A stretch of DNA of 64,000 bases. It comes from Hymenobacter nivis (GTDB taxonomy: Bacteria > Bacteroidota > Bacteroidia > Cytophagales > Hymenobacteraceae). The stretch lies in NCBI RefSeq assembly GCF_003149515.1, contig NZ_CP029145.1:4340001-4404000 (forward strand). Direction: 5' to 3'. Shown piece after piece: positions 48,663 to 57,414 of the stretch (position 1 is its first letter; each line of letters starts with the position of its first letter). A program made the position numbers and the translations under genes. The notes below the pieces were generated by a model. The model searched no databases, was not told the origin of the DNA, and was given only the letters and a program-made list of their open reading frames with translations.

Positions 48663-49001
48663 CTAGGCCTCGCCCCAGGGCTGCCGTGGCACGCCTGGCT
48701 GCGCGTCGAGCGGGCCACGCGGCAGCTTGCCACGGCCGTTGAACCAGTCCTTGCCCGGCGCGTCGGGGTTGTACGCCACCAGGCAAGAACCGTCGCGCAC
48801 GATAACGGCGTCGGTGCCCGCATTGGGATTGAGCAGGGGCGTTTTGAACAGCTGCCCCCAGGTATTTCCGCCGAACGCTGGCAGGGGGTGATGGAAATGG
48901 CTTACCAGGCTTGGCGCGGGTCCGTCGATTTTTGCAGGGGCACCCGCCAGCGGCCGGAGGGTGGCTAGCTTACCGAAACCAGTGGGCAGGGTCCCCAGCA
49001 A
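48663..49001 (-). pseudogene. decayed exo-alpha-sialidase (BNR-repeat) fragment
   Basis: The frame contains LFKTPLLNPNAGTDAVIVRDG and LVAYNPDAPGKDWFNGRG, strongly reminiscent of the conserved LPNPNSGTDAV...DGR and LLVYNP segment of exo-alpha-sialidase/BNR-repeat proteins. The rest of such a protein (about 350 residues) is absent: the N-terminal and C-terminal portions are Pro/Gly-rich without homology-like features. Best read as a remnant of a lost carbohydrate-active gene. No start or stop of the original can be placed. Confidence 0.5.
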
Positions 49002-49025
49002 CGCAACGGGCGCGCCGCCGCTGCC

Positions 49026-49337
49026 CTAGCCGGGGGGGAGGGGCAGCGGCTGGGCCACCTCGTCGCGCAGCGCGGGCAGTAGGGCGGCCGCTGCAAAATC
49101 GGCCTGGTAGTGGGCGCGGCACTGCGGGCAGCTCACCCACTCGCCAAGCTCAAAGAGTACCTCTTCGAACTCGACGTGCGAGGCGCTGTGGGCCTTGCAC
49201 ACGAGCATGGGCTGGTGGCCAAAGCTCAAGCTGCTGCACACGGCGGGGTAGTGGTGCGCGGGGTCGTTGTGGTGAAGGTGCGTGCCGTGCGCCGGGCTTA
49301 GCAGCAGGGTACTGCGGGTGATTAGTGGTGGAGGCAT
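49026..49337 (-). CDS. small His/Cys-containing protein of unknown function
   Basis: A 103-residue frame with an ATG start at 49337. It includes VSCPQCRAHYQ (a CxxC pair followed by His) and a second Cys at MLVCKAH, so a small zinc-ribbon-like site is possible. The N-terminus is His-rich. It lies next to the sialidase remnant in gene-poor DNA, so it may itself be decayed. I recognise no family; treat it as tentative. Confidence 0.4.
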   Translation of the reverse strand: MPPPLITRSTLLLSPAHGTHLHHNDPAHHYPAVCSSLSFGHQPMLVCKAHSASHVEFEEVLFELGEWVSCPQCRAHYQADFAAAALLPALRDEVAQPLPLPPG

Positions 49338-50011
49338 AGGGTAGGAAATGAGGAGCCTAAGCTACTCAAGAAGCGCAATATTTCAAAGGCCCGCGGGTGG
49401 CTTTTTAGCGCCTCACCACACGTTTGGTTACTGCGCGTTAGAACTATGCAATTAATTGCTGCGCAAGTGATAACCCCTGGGTATACTGCCTGGGTTGAGC
49501 CGCTGCTACCGGGCAAAAGCACTGCCGCTGCCCGGCGCGGTAGCCGGGGTCCTGGCCGCTGCCAACCCCCGGCTACGCCAAGCGTGTTATCAGTCAAGCC
49601 ACACCGCACCAACGAGTTGGAGCGTAAGGCGCCGGCGCCACAGGGCAGTGGCGCGCATCCGGTAGGGCAAAGCAGGCGATGACTGACCTCAATGCAATGC
49701 GCGCCCCCGCTGGGGTTCCGGGAACGGCCGCCCCGTAGTTGAGCCGATTACCTACTGGCCGTGGATTGCCAGCCCCTGAGCCGCTTGGCCATGCCCCACG
49801 TGCATGCGGCGGAGCAGCCCACCGGGCCCCCGGCCGGGCCGGCCTGAAAAGCAAGTGCCAACACCCGCTCCTGCACTGGCCTTGGCCGGCGCAGGGGCGG
49901 GTACTACGCTAAATAGCTATGCGAAAGCAAATGGGTCGCTAAATGTTTATAGTTGCTTGGTAGGCAGTGATTTGTGGCTTTCCTGGTAGCCGTAAACTGG
50001 CAACCTGTAAC
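49338..50011. other. gene-poor stretch, no convincing gene
   Basis: About 670 bp without a frame that looks coding in either direction; short frames are GC-driven and lack domain-like features. No tRNA fold, strong terminator or known repeat unit was seen. Together with the sialidase remnant beside it, this is probably decaying DNA. Confidence 0.5.
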
Positions 50012-50842
50012 TCAGGTGCGCAGGCGGGTTTCGAGCGGGGCCAGCTCCACGGCGCCTTGCTTGAAGAGGGCCCCCAGGGCTTTTTTGAAGATTTTTTTGC
50101 TCATGCCCACGCGGCGGTACACGTCGTCGGCCTCGCTCTTGTCGCCGATGGGCAGCGCGCCGCTGGGGGCGGCGCGCAGGGCCGCCAGCAACGTGGCCGC
50201 GGCAGTTTCGACCTCGCCGTAGCCCTCGCGCTGGAGGCGCACGTCGAGCTTGCCATCGGCCCGCACCTGGCGCAGGAAGCCCGGAATGGTTTCGCCGAGC
50301 CGCAGGGGCCGGAATACCTCGTTGTGGAACAGCAGGCCCTGGTGCGTGCCGTCGACGATGACGGGGTAGCCCAGGTCGGTTTCGTCGGCTACCATCAGGC
50401 GCACGGCGTCGCCGGGCTGCCCGGGGAAGGGCGCGTTTGACAAGAACTTCTTCCACTTGGCCGAGGCCACCAGCCGGTCGCTTTCCTCGTCCAAATATAC
50501 GAACACGAACACCCGCTCGCCCACGCGCAGGTCGCGGCGCTGGTTGGGGAAGGGCAGGAGCAGGTCTTTCTCCAGGCCCCACTCTAGGAACGAGCCGGCG
50601 GGGCCGTGGTCGCGCACGGTGAGCGCGGCGAAGGAATTGACCAGCGCCAGCGGCCGCAGGGTGGTGGCAATCAGGCGGTCTTCCGAGTCGCGGTACACGA
50701 ATACGCGCAGCACATCACCCACCCGGGTGCCCTCGGGGATGTACTTGTTGGGCAGCAGCAAGTCGCCGTCGTCGGAAGTGAGATAGAGGCCGACGCTGGT
50801 TTCGCGGGCCACTTCGAGGTCGTTGTAATCGCCGAGGTTCAT
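50012..50842 (-). CDS. CvfB-like S1 RNA-binding protein
   Basis: A 276-residue protein with three S1-like OB segments (MNLGDYNDLEVARE..GLYLTSDDGDLLLP; LVNSFAALTVRDHGPAGSFLEWG; GYPVIVDGTHQGLLFHNEVF) and a C-terminal winged-helix-like part (SEADDVYRRVGMSKKIFKKALGAL). This is the architecture of CvfB, an RNA-binding regulator linked to virulence factor expression in Staphylococcus. ATG at 50842 is used; the longer frame upstream contains an unlikely Cys-rich start. Its role here is presumably RNA-related. Confidence 0.85.
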   Translation of the reverse strand: MNLGDYNDLEVARETSVGLYLTSDDGDLLLPNKYIPEGTRVGDVLRVFVYRDSEDRLIATTLRPLALVNSFAALTVRDHGPAGSFLEWGLEKDLLLPFPNQRRDLRVGERVFVFVYLDEESDRLVASAKWKKFLSNAPFPGQPGDAVRLMVADETDLGYPVIVDGTHQGLLFHNEVFRPLRLGETIPGFLRQVRADGKLDVRLQREGYGEVETAAATLLAALRAAPSGALPIGDKSEADDVYRRVGMSKKIFKKALGALFKQGAVELAPLETRLRT

Positions 50843-50952
50843 AAGAAAAGCAAAAGAGCCGGGGGCGAGGCCCGCCGGAACTGCAAAGCTACGGCCGTCA
50901 CAAGTGCAATTTTCTAAGACCAAAATAGACAATAAAAAAATTAATATTTCAC

Positions 50953-50985
50953 TTGCTTTTTTAATCGTAAAGCCCTGTATATTTG
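50953..50985 (+). promoter_or_regulatory. promoter of the TonB-C protein gene
   Basis: TTG at 50953-50955 and TATATTTG at 50978-50985 (22-bp spacing) form a strong Bacteroidota-type promoter in an AT-rich region, 52 bp before the ATG. Confidence 0.65.
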
Positions 50986-51037
50986 GACATAGGCGGTTTA
51001 AATCAGATCAAGTTATTCACTACAAAATACTATTAAC

Positions 51038-51499
51038 ATGAAAATTTTTACGCAATTTCTGTTTCTGGTAGCCTTGCTGCTGGTGGGCGCGGGGCGGGTG
51101 CAAGCCCAGGGCATTCTGACGACCGGCGCGCACGCCGGCGGCGGCGACGTGCTGTCCCCGGCGTCCGTCGTATCGCCCGACTCCATTTACGTTAATACCG
51201 ACAGCCGCCCCGCTTTTGCTGGCGGCGACGTGGCGCTGACGATGTACCTCACCAAAAATATCCGCTACCCCGAAGCCGCAATGCGGCAGCACGTGTCGGG
51301 CCGGGTGTACGTGTCGTTTGTACTAAACCGCGAAGGCCGCGTGACCGACGCCCACGTGGTGCGGGGCCCCGGCTGCGGCCTCAACGAGGAGGCCCTGCGC
51401 CTAGTGTGGCTGATGCCCAACTGGGCCCCCGCCCGCCAGCAGGGGCAGGCCGTGCGCGTGGCCTGCACCATCCCCATCAACTTCGACACGCAGCACTGA
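51038..51499 (+). CDS. secreted TonB C-terminal domain protein
   Basis: A 153-residue protein with a cleavable-type signal peptide (to about residue 24, VQAQ) and a TonB C-terminal domain: DSRPAFAGGDVALTMYLTKNIRYPEAAMRQHVSGRVYVSF..GRVTDAHVVRGPGCGLNEEALRLV. Classical TonB has an uncleaved N-terminal anchor and a Pro-rich spanner; neither is present here, so it is likely a free periplasmic TonB-like partner or a peptidoglycan/receptor-associated protein. Confidence 0.85.
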   Translation: MKIFTQFLFLVALLLVGAGRVQAQGILTTGAHAGGGDVLSPASVVSPDSIYVNTDSRPAFAGGDVALTMYLTKNIRYPEAAMRQHVSGRVYVSFVLNREGRVTDAHVVRGPGCGLNEEALRLVWLMPNWAPARQQGQAVRVACTIPINFDTQH

Positions 51500-51593
51500 T
51501 CTACTGTAGGCAGCTGGTAGCCAGCTTAGTACGGTCTGGGGCCAATAATTGAATTGGCCCTGCCCCAGCAAAAGCTGTGGGCAATTCTTCACG

Positions 51594-51620
51594 AAAGGGC
51601 AAGCGGCGGCTTGCCCTTTT
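51594..51620 (+). terminator. intrinsic terminator
   Basis: The stem AAAGGGCAAGC / GCTTGCCCTTT with a 4-nt loop and a run of T lies about 95 bp after the TonB-C gene and before the convergent Omp85 gene. Confidence 0.85.
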
Positions 51621-51693
51621 TTTGCGCAATGCTGCCAGCGCCGTGCGATGCAAGGGCTCGCCCGGGGCCCCAATGGCGGAAGCGTTGCCAGGC

Positions 51694-53601
51694 CTATTGG
51701 TAGATGGTGACGCCGGGGGCCCCGATGCCGAAGTCGGTGAAGGAAACGGTTTCGCGGGCGGTTTCGAACACGTGCAGGCCATTGGCCGATACGAGGCCGC
51801 GCGGGTAGTAGCCCAGCAAAATCTGGAAGGTGCGCAGGGCCGTGAACTCGTTGCGCAGGCGCAGGCCCAGGCCGAAGCCCGTGTAGGGCGTGTTGCCGAA
51901 GGGCGTGCCGCCGCCTACTTTTTCGCCTACCCAGGCCGCATCGGCAAAGGCCACGCCGGCCACCCGGAAGCCCAGCAGCGAGAGCGGCGTGAACACCGTG
52001 GTTTCGTAGTTGAAGGCGAAGCGGCTGGTGGCCAGGATGGGTACCGACGGCGAAAACCCCCGGATGCCCCGCTCGTCAGAAATGCCTTGCAGCAGCTCGC
52101 CCGGCCGGCGGTTGAAGCCCACCGTGGTGGTGGTGCCCAAAAAGTGGCGGTACTGGTAGTTGCCCAGGCGGTAGAGGCGGGTGAAGTACGTGGTCTGGGC
52201 ATTGAGCAGGCCCTGCTCCCAGGCGCGGTGGTCGGCTAGACGCTGGAAGGTACCAAACTCTAGATTGCCAAATAAATAGCCGTGGCGCTGGCTGAAAATA
52301 GCCGCCGCGAGGCGCACGTCGAAGTAGCGGCGCGGTACTACGGCGTTGGCGTCGAGGCCGGCCGTGAAGCTGAGCAGCGTGCCGGTGGGCACGTCCTCGG
52401 TGCGGCCGAAGCCGAACAGGTAGCGGTCCTTGTAATACCGCCGCACCGAGTAGCCCACGGTGCCCAAAACCAGGCTCGTGTTGCGGTAGTCGGCGGTGGG
52501 GCTGACGGTGTAATCGGTGCGGGTGAAGCGGGTGGCCACGATGAGGCGCCCCGGGTTTTCGTAGCCCAGGTCGTAGGAGCGCAGGCGCAGCGACCGGCCC
52601 ACCCACAGGTCTTGTCGGTTGTAGCGCAGGTTATAGTAGCTCAGGATTTCGCCCGGTTGCTGCACCGTGAGCGTGATTTGCTGATTGTAAGAGTCCATCG
52701 ACAGGGCCCCGGCGTAGCGCGTGTTCACGGAGTAGAAGCCGCGCTGCAACGATACGCCGCCGTGCTCGTCGCGGAACTCGTTGTTGTAGCGCGCCTGAGC
52801 CAGAAAGAAGTGCCGGAACGGCACCGAGTAGTCGCCACTGTAGCGCCAGCGCTGGTCGAGGTTGCGCCCGTACTGGTACGTGTTGTCGAAGTGGTGGCCC
52901 AGGCCCAGGAAGTTCTGGTCGCCCAAGTCCACGCGGCCCGCGGCGGCCCCGCCAGGCTCGAAGTTGCCCGTAATGCTGAACACATCGGTGGTAATAACCA
53001 CAATGTCAATGCTGTCGGCGGTGGAGGTGCGTTCATTTACCAATACCCGGGCGTCGAGGATTTCGTCGGTTTGGCGCAGCAGGCGCTCCGATTCGGCTAG
53101 GGCCTGGGGGGCCAGCCGCTGGCCCGGCCGGAACAGCAGCACCTGCCGGATGCGCGAGGGCGCCGTGCGGATGTGTACCCAGTTGCCGGTGCGGTCGAGC
53201 AGCGAGCGGGGCTGCCGCGTCGAGTCGGTGAGGCTGTAGCCAAACGCATCGTTAGGTCGCACCGTCACGCGGCGCACCACCTTGAACGTATGGCGGTCGA
53301 ACTGCCGGTCGAGCAGCACGGCGTCGAGGCCCGCGTTTTCCTCTTTGGGGCGGGTGAGGCGCAGCGCCGCCGCCGCCGCTCGCCCCACGATGGTTTTGCG
53401 CCGGGTGTAGGCTTGCAGCTTCAGGCGCAGGCGCTGCTCGTCGAAGTCGCGGCGTAGCGAATCGGGCTGCTCGCGGCGCAGGGCGGCGTCGGTGCGCAAC
53501 GAGTCGGGCGGTACCGCCGAGCGCGGGTCGAACGACTGCGCCCGCGCCGCGCCGCCCAGTCCCAGCAGTAAAAAAAGAAAGACGGCGCAGCGCAACAACA
53601 T
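51694..53601 (-). CDS. Omp85/BamA-like outer membrane protein
   Basis: A 635-residue protein: signal peptide to residue 21 (ARAQ), a region of about 200 residues holding one or two POTRA-like modules (VVRRVTVRPNDAFGYSL, LLFRPGQRLAPQALAESERLLRQTDEILDARVLV), then a C-terminal beta-barrel with alternating strands. ISDERGIRGFSPSVP contains the RGF motif of barrel loop L6 conserved in the Omp85 superfamily. Having fewer POTRA domains than BamA, it may be a TamA-like or species-specific assembly factor or receptor. Ends in a typical aromatic residue pattern near the C-terminus. Confidence 0.85.
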   Translation of the reverse strand: MLLRCAVFLFLLLGLGGAARAQSFDPRSAVPPDSLRTDAALRREQPDSLRRDFDEQRLRLKLQAYTRRKTIVGRAAAAALRLTRPKEENAGLDAVLLDRQFDRHTFKVVRRVTVRPNDAFGYSLTDSTRQPRSLLDRTGNWVHIRTAPSRIRQVLLFRPGQRLAPQALAESERLLRQTDEILDARVLVNERTSTADSIDIVVITTDVFSITGNFEPGGAAAGRVDLGDQNFLGLGHHFDNTYQYGRNLDQRWRYSGDYSVPFRHFFLAQARYNNEFRDEHGGVSLQRGFYSVNTRYAGALSMDSYNQQITLTVQQPGEILSYYNLRYNRQDLWVGRSLRLRSYDLGYENPGRLIVATRFTRTDYTVSPTADYRNTSLVLGTVGYSVRRYYKDRYLFGFGRTEDVPTGTLLSFTAGLDANAVVPRRYFDVRLAAAIFSQRHGYLFGNLEFGTFQRLADHRAWEQGLLNAQTTYFTRLYRLGNYQYRHFLGTTTTVGFNRRPGELLQGISDERGIRGFSPSVPILATSRFAFNYETTVFTPLSLLGFRVAGVAFADAAWVGEKVGGGTPFGNTPYTGFGLGLRLRNEFTALRTFQILLGYYPRGLVSANGLHVFETARETVSFTDFGIGAPGVTIYQ

Positions 53602-53746
53602 ATAGGGGGCCCTTGAGCAGCCGTAAGCAATATACGAAACGGCTGGGGCTTCATTTTAGTAGAGCCCCGGATTGAATGAGCCCTACTAAGAAACTTTTTC
53701 TAACAAAATTAGCTTAACAGGCATTGCCCGTTAGCGGGATTTGCAG

Positions 53747-53754
53747 TACTTTTA
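53747..53754 (+). promoter_or_regulatory. probable minus-7 box for the radical SAM gene
   Basis: TACTTTTA, one base off TAnnTTTG, lies 23 bp before the ATG at 53778. Confidence 0.4.
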
Positions 53755-53777
53755 ACACCGAAAAGCAGCCATTCCCG

Positions 53778-55046
53778 ATGAACGAGCGCATTCAGGAAAA
53801 ACTAAGCATATTAGCTGATGCCGCAAAGTACGATGCTTCGTGCAGCAGTAGCGGCGGCAAGCGCAAAAACGAAGGCAAGGGCCTGGGCAACGCCGAGGGC
53901 ATGGGCATCTGCCACAGCTACACCGAGGACGGCCGCTGCGTGAGCCTGCTCAAGATTCTGCTCACCAACCATTGCATTTTCGACTGCGCCTACTGCGTGT
54001 CGCGCCGCTCGAACGACGTGAAGCGCGCCGCCTTCACCGTGGATGAAGTAGTGGACCTGACCATCAACTTCTACCGCCGCAACTATATCGAGGGCCTGTT
54101 TCTGAGTTCCGGTATTTTCAGCAGCCCCGACTACACGATGGAGCGCCTAGTGCGCATCGTGAAAAAGCTGCGCACCGAGCACCAGTTCAACGGTTACATC
54201 CACGTCAAAACCATCCCTGGGGCCTCCGAGGAGCTTATTCAGGAAGCCGGTTTGTACGCCGACCGCCTGAGCGTGAACATCGAATTGCCTTCGGAGCTGG
54301 CCTTGCAAACGCTGGCGCCGGAGAAAAACTACCAGGAGATTTTGACCCCGATGGCTCAGATTCGGGACGGCATCATTCAGAATAAGGAGGAAAAGGCGCT
54401 GTTCAAGAAAGTGCCGGCCTTCGCCACCGCGGGCCAAACTACGCAGCTCATTGTGGGGGCCAGCGGCGAAACCGACCTGCAAATCATCAAGCTCTCCGAC
54501 TCGCTCTACCAGGGCTACGGCCTGAAGCGCGTGTACTACTCGGGCTACGTGCCCGTGACCGACGACGCCCGCCTGCCGCAGGTGACGCAGCCGCCCGTCA
54601 TCCGCGAGCACCGCCTGTACCAAACCGACTGGCTGATGCGCTTTTACGGCTTCCAGGCCGACGAAATCCTGGACCCCGCGCACCCGCACCTGGATTTGGA
54701 GATCGACCCCAAGCTGGCCTGGGCCCTGCGCAACCGCCACGTGTTCCCCATCGACGTGAACACGGCCGACTTTGAGATGATTCTGCGCATTCCCGGCGTG
54801 GGGGCCCGCTCGGCCAAGCGCATTATTGCGGCCCGGCGCTTTGCCCCGCTCACCACCGAGCACCTGCACAGCTTCGGCGTGGTGCTGAAGCGGGCCAAGT
54901 TTTTCCTCACCTGCCGCGGCGAGCAGCGCACCGCCCTGGGCGAGCTGACTGAGCAGCAGGTGCGCCGCCAAATCTTGTTCGGCGCCGGCTCGGTGCGCTC
55001 GGCCCTGGTCACGCAGCAGCTCGATTTATTTGCCCAAGCCAGCTAA
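53778..55046 (+). CDS. putative DNA modification/repair radical SAM protein
   Basis: A 422-residue radical SAM protein. The [4Fe-4S] motif is NHCIFDCAYC (CxxxCxxC); a further Cys-rich stretch at residues 20-45 (ASCSSSGGKRKNEGKGLGNAEGMGICHSYTEDGRC) is family-specific; and MILRIPGVGARSAKRIIAARRF is a helix-hairpin-helix DNA-binding motif near the C-terminus. It matches the family annotated as putative DNA modification/repair radical SAM protein, which usually has a DUF4130-type partner next to it. Here that partner lies at 56380, after two other genes. ATG at 53778 is preferred; the frame begins earlier without conserved sequence. Confidence 0.9.
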   Translation: MNERIQEKLSILADAAKYDASCSSSGGKRKNEGKGLGNAEGMGICHSYTEDGRCVSLLKILLTNHCIFDCAYCVSRRSNDVKRAAFTVDEVVDLTINFYRRNYIEGLFLSSGIFSSPDYTMERLVRIVKKLRTEHQFNGYIHVKTIPGASEELIQEAGLYADRLSVNIELPSELALQTLAPEKNYQEILTPMAQIRDGIIQNKEEKALFKKVPAFATAGQTTQLIVGASGETDLQIIKLSDSLYQGYGLKRVYYSGYVPVTDDARLPQVTQPPVIREHRLYQTDWLMRFYGFQADEILDPAHPHLDLEIDPKLAWALRNRHVFPIDVNTADFEMILRIPGVGARSAKRIIAARRFAPLTTEHLHSFGVVLKRAKFFLTCRGEQRTALGELTEQQVRRQILFGAGSVRSALVTQQLDLFAQAS

Positions 55047-55081
55047 TCAACTTCTCGGTTTCTCCTTTTAACGCCTTGGTT

Positions 55082-55264
55082 ATGAAAGTTTCGCACCGCC
55101 AAAACGTCGTTCGCCGCTTCGCCTACGAAGGCAGCGGCAAGGCCCCGCGCCTCTCGTGCTGCTGCCACATCAGCGAGCTGATGCCGCTGGTGCGCCAGCT
55201 CCACGGCATGGCCCGCGCCGAGGCCGAAGCGCGCCAGGAACAGGAAAACCAGCAGGCTGCTTAA
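55082..55264 (+). CDS. small protein with CCC motif, unknown function
   Basis: A 60-residue basic protein with LSCCCHISELM in the middle and a helical Ala/Glu/Gln-rich end. Three adjacent cysteines followed by His suggest metal binding or redox activity, but no family is known. It starts 35 bp after the radical SAM gene on the same strand and is probably co-transcribed with it. ATG at 55082 is chosen over an upstream in-frame start by position. Confidence 0.5.
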   Translation: MKVSHRQNVVRRFAYEGSGKAPRLSCCCHISELMPLVRQLHGMARAEAEARQEQENQQAA

Positions 55265-55281
55265 AGGGTTAGCGGCGCTGC

Positions 55282-55478
55282 TGTAGCGCGGACTTTGTAT
55301 TCCGCGGCTTTCGCTTCGTCCTGCCGATGACCGTTGGACGCTCGGGCAGCGCCGCGGACTACAAAGTCTATGCTACAGACCGTTCAGTAACCAGGCAGCG
55401 AACGCGGACTACAAAGTTCGCGCTACAGACTATCCAGCGACCGTTCAACTGCACAGACTCGCAGCGTCCACGCTACAG
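55282..55478. repeat. cluster of palindromic repeats (GCGGACTACAAAGTC family)
   Basis: At least three clear units (starting about 55282, 55352 and 55403) and a partial one (55465) of 25-28 bp, built on GCGGACTACAAAGT with flanking GCTACAG. The same unit is at 1268-1296. Spacing is irregular (about 50-70 bp) and the spacers show no unique-spacer pattern. Confidence 0.7.
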
Positions 55479-55513
55479 CAGCAACCTGGGGCCCCGGCCT
55501 GCGGTATGCCCGT

Positions 55514-56383
55514 ATGGCTTACCCCCTCGAACATTACTTTGTGACCACTAATGGCCTGACGCTGCACGTGGTGCAGTGCGGCCCCGCCGCGGGGCCCCTG
55601 GTGGTACTCCTGCACGGCTTCCCCGAGTTTTGGTACGCGTGGCGGCAGCAACTGGGGGCCCTGGCCGACGCCGGCTACCGCGTATGGGCCCCCGACCAGC
55701 GCGGCTATAACCTGAGTGATAAGCCGCGCCCCGTGCGCGCCTACGCCATCAACGAGTTGGCGGCCGACGTGCTAGGCCTGCTCGATGCCGCCGGCCACGA
55801 CACCGCCGCCGTGGTAGGCCACGACTGGGGCGCGGCCGTGACCTGGTACTTGGCCGCCAACTTTCCCGAACGCATCCGCCGCGCCGCGGCGCTGAACGTG
55901 CCCCACCCGCGGGCGCTGGTCGGGGCCCTGCGCCGCCAGCCGCGGCAGCTTTTGAAAAGTTGGTACGTGTTCTTCTTCCAACTGCCGTGGCTGCCCGAAA
56001 CCCTGGCGCGGCTGCGTGGCGCGTGGCTGGCGCGCCAGGCCCTGCGGCGCACCAGCCGCCCTGGCACGTTCAGCGACGCGGATTTGGTGGCTTACCAAGC
56101 CGCCTGGGCTCAGCCGGGGGCCCTGCGCAGCATGATTAACTGGTACCGGGCCGCCGCCCGGTTTGGCCGCCGCCTGGGCCAAACCGGGCGCGTGGCGGTG
56201 CCGCTGCACATCATCTGGGGGCGGCACGATGCATTTTTGAGCGCTAACCTGGCCCAGGAGAGTTTAGCTTACTGCGACGATGGGCGGCTGACCTACCTCA
56301 AGGCCAGCCACTGGGTGCAGCACGAAGAAGCGGCGCAGGTAAACCAACTCTTGATTGAATTTTTACGCGAAACGCCCGCATGA
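55514..56383 (+). CDS. alpha/beta hydrolase, epoxide-hydrolase-like
   Basis: A 289-residue alpha/beta hydrolase. LLHGFPEFWYAW is the oxyanion-loop motif, VVGHDWGAAV carries the nucleophilic Asp typical of epoxide hydrolases and haloalkane dehalogenases, IIWGRHDAF the acid position and KASHWVQHEE the catalytic His. The lid region has an Arg-rich stretch. Likely reaction: hydrolysis of an epoxide or similar ester. Its stop overlaps the next gene's start by 4 bp (ATGA), which ties it to the DUF4130 protein. Confidence 0.88.
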   Translation: MAYPLEHYFVTTNGLTLHVVQCGPAAGPLVVLLHGFPEFWYAWRQQLGALADAGYRVWAPDQRGYNLSDKPRPVRAYAINELAADVLGLLDAAGHDTAAVVGHDWGAAVTWYLAANFPERIRRAAALNVPHPRALVGALRRQPRQLLKSWYVFFFQLPWLPETLARLRGAWLARQALRRTSRPGTFSDADLVAYQAAWAQPGALRSMINWYRAAARFGRRLGQTGRVAVPLHIIWGRHDAFLSANLAQESLAYCDDGRLTYLKASHWVQHEEAAQVNQLLIEFLRETPA

Positions 56384-57306
56384 GCAAGTTCCCGTCTTTG
56401 CGCCGGCCGGCAGCCGTGGGCCCCGCCGCGGCCCGGCCCGTGGGGGCCCCCGCCCTCACCGCCGCCCCGCGCGACTACACCTACGACGGCACGTTCGAGG
56501 GCCTGCTCACAGTGCTCTTCACGGTGTACGACTGGCGCGCTGCGCCCAACTCCATCCAGCCCGAAGCCACCGCCCAAACGGGCCTGTTTGCCCAGCCCGC
56601 GCACCGCGCCACCGACGAAACCCAGGCCACCCGCGTGTGGGACGGCCTGCTGCGCGCCATGACTGCCGAGGCCCGCGCCCGCCTCTACCACGTGTTCCTG
56701 AGCGAAGATGCGGAGCGGGAGATGCTGATTTTCAGGTACGTGGACCTGGCCTTGCGCACTGCGGCCGACATCTCGGAGAACTACACCGACGCCACCGTGC
56801 GCCGGGTGCAGCGCCTGGCCCAGCAAATGTTCCGCGAAAAGCACCGCATGGAGGCCTTTGTGCGGTTTGAGAAAACCAGCGATGGCCTGTTCCACGCCAA
56901 CATCGAGCCCGACTACGACGTGCTGCCGCTCATCGCCCCGCATTTCACCAAGCGCTACGCCGACCAGCGCTGGCTGATTTACGACCGCCGCCGCCGCTAC
57001 GGCTTGTATTATGATTTGACGCGCACCGACATCGTACAATTCGAGGAAACTGGGGCCCCGGCGCGCGCCACCGACGTGGCCGCCACCGTGCTCGACGAGC
57101 GCGAGCCGCTGTTCCAGGTACTCTGGCAGGCGTATTTCGACCACGTGAACATCCCTGAGCGCCGCAACCTGAAGCTGCACCGCCGCCACATGCCCCTGCG
57201 CTACTGGAAGTACCTGAGCGAGAAGCAGCCGCGCGCCCAGCCCTTCCAGCCCATCCAAAACAAGCGCCCGCCCCAGCCGGGGCCCCCACTGCTGGGCGCG
57301 GAGTAA
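56380..57306 (+). CDS. TIGR03915/DUF4130 family DNA metabolism protein
   Basis: A 308-residue protein. YTYDGTFEGLLTVLF is the N-terminal family signature, FVRFEKTSDGLFHANIEPDYDVLPL and HFTKRYADQRWLIYD the middle, and RRHMPLRYWKYLSEK the C-terminal conserved block of DUF4130. The family is the usual partner of the radical SAM protein at 53778 and is sometimes fused to a uracil-DNA-glycosylase domain. The biochemical activity is unsettled. The Pro-rich N-terminal 30 residues are atypical. It overlaps the hydrolase by 4 bp, so this pair is co-translated. Confidence 0.88.
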   Translation: MSKFPSLRRPAAVGPAAARPVGAPALTAAPRDYTYDGTFEGLLTVLFTVYDWRAAPNSIQPEATAQTGLFAQPAHRATDETQATRVWDGLLRAMTAEARARLYHVFLSEDAEREMLIFRYVDLALRTAADISENYTDATVRRVQRLAQQMFREKHRMEAFVRFEKTSDGLFHANIEPDYDVLPLIAPHFTKRYADQRWLIYDRRRRYGLYYDLTRTDIVQFEETGAPARATDVAATVLDEREPLFQVLWQAYFDHVNIPERRNLKLHRRHMPLRYWKYLSEKQPRAQPFQPIQNKRPPQPGPPLLGAE

Positions 57307-57414
57307 GGCGCGGGCGCGGTTACTTTGTGCATTGGTGTGAGGATGGCAAAGGCTATCCGTACTTCGGTTTGGTGCACATTTTCCACATTACTACATTTTT
57401 TCACATTCGATTTG

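Noticed and set aside
49594..49854. Arg/Ala/Pro-rich frame in the gene-poor region
   Set aside because: Composition is that of random GC-rich DNA; no signal, motif or promoter.
55282..55478. Possible CRISPR array
   Set aside because: Units are palindromic, few, unevenly spaced, with no unique spacers of constant length and no cas genes nearby.
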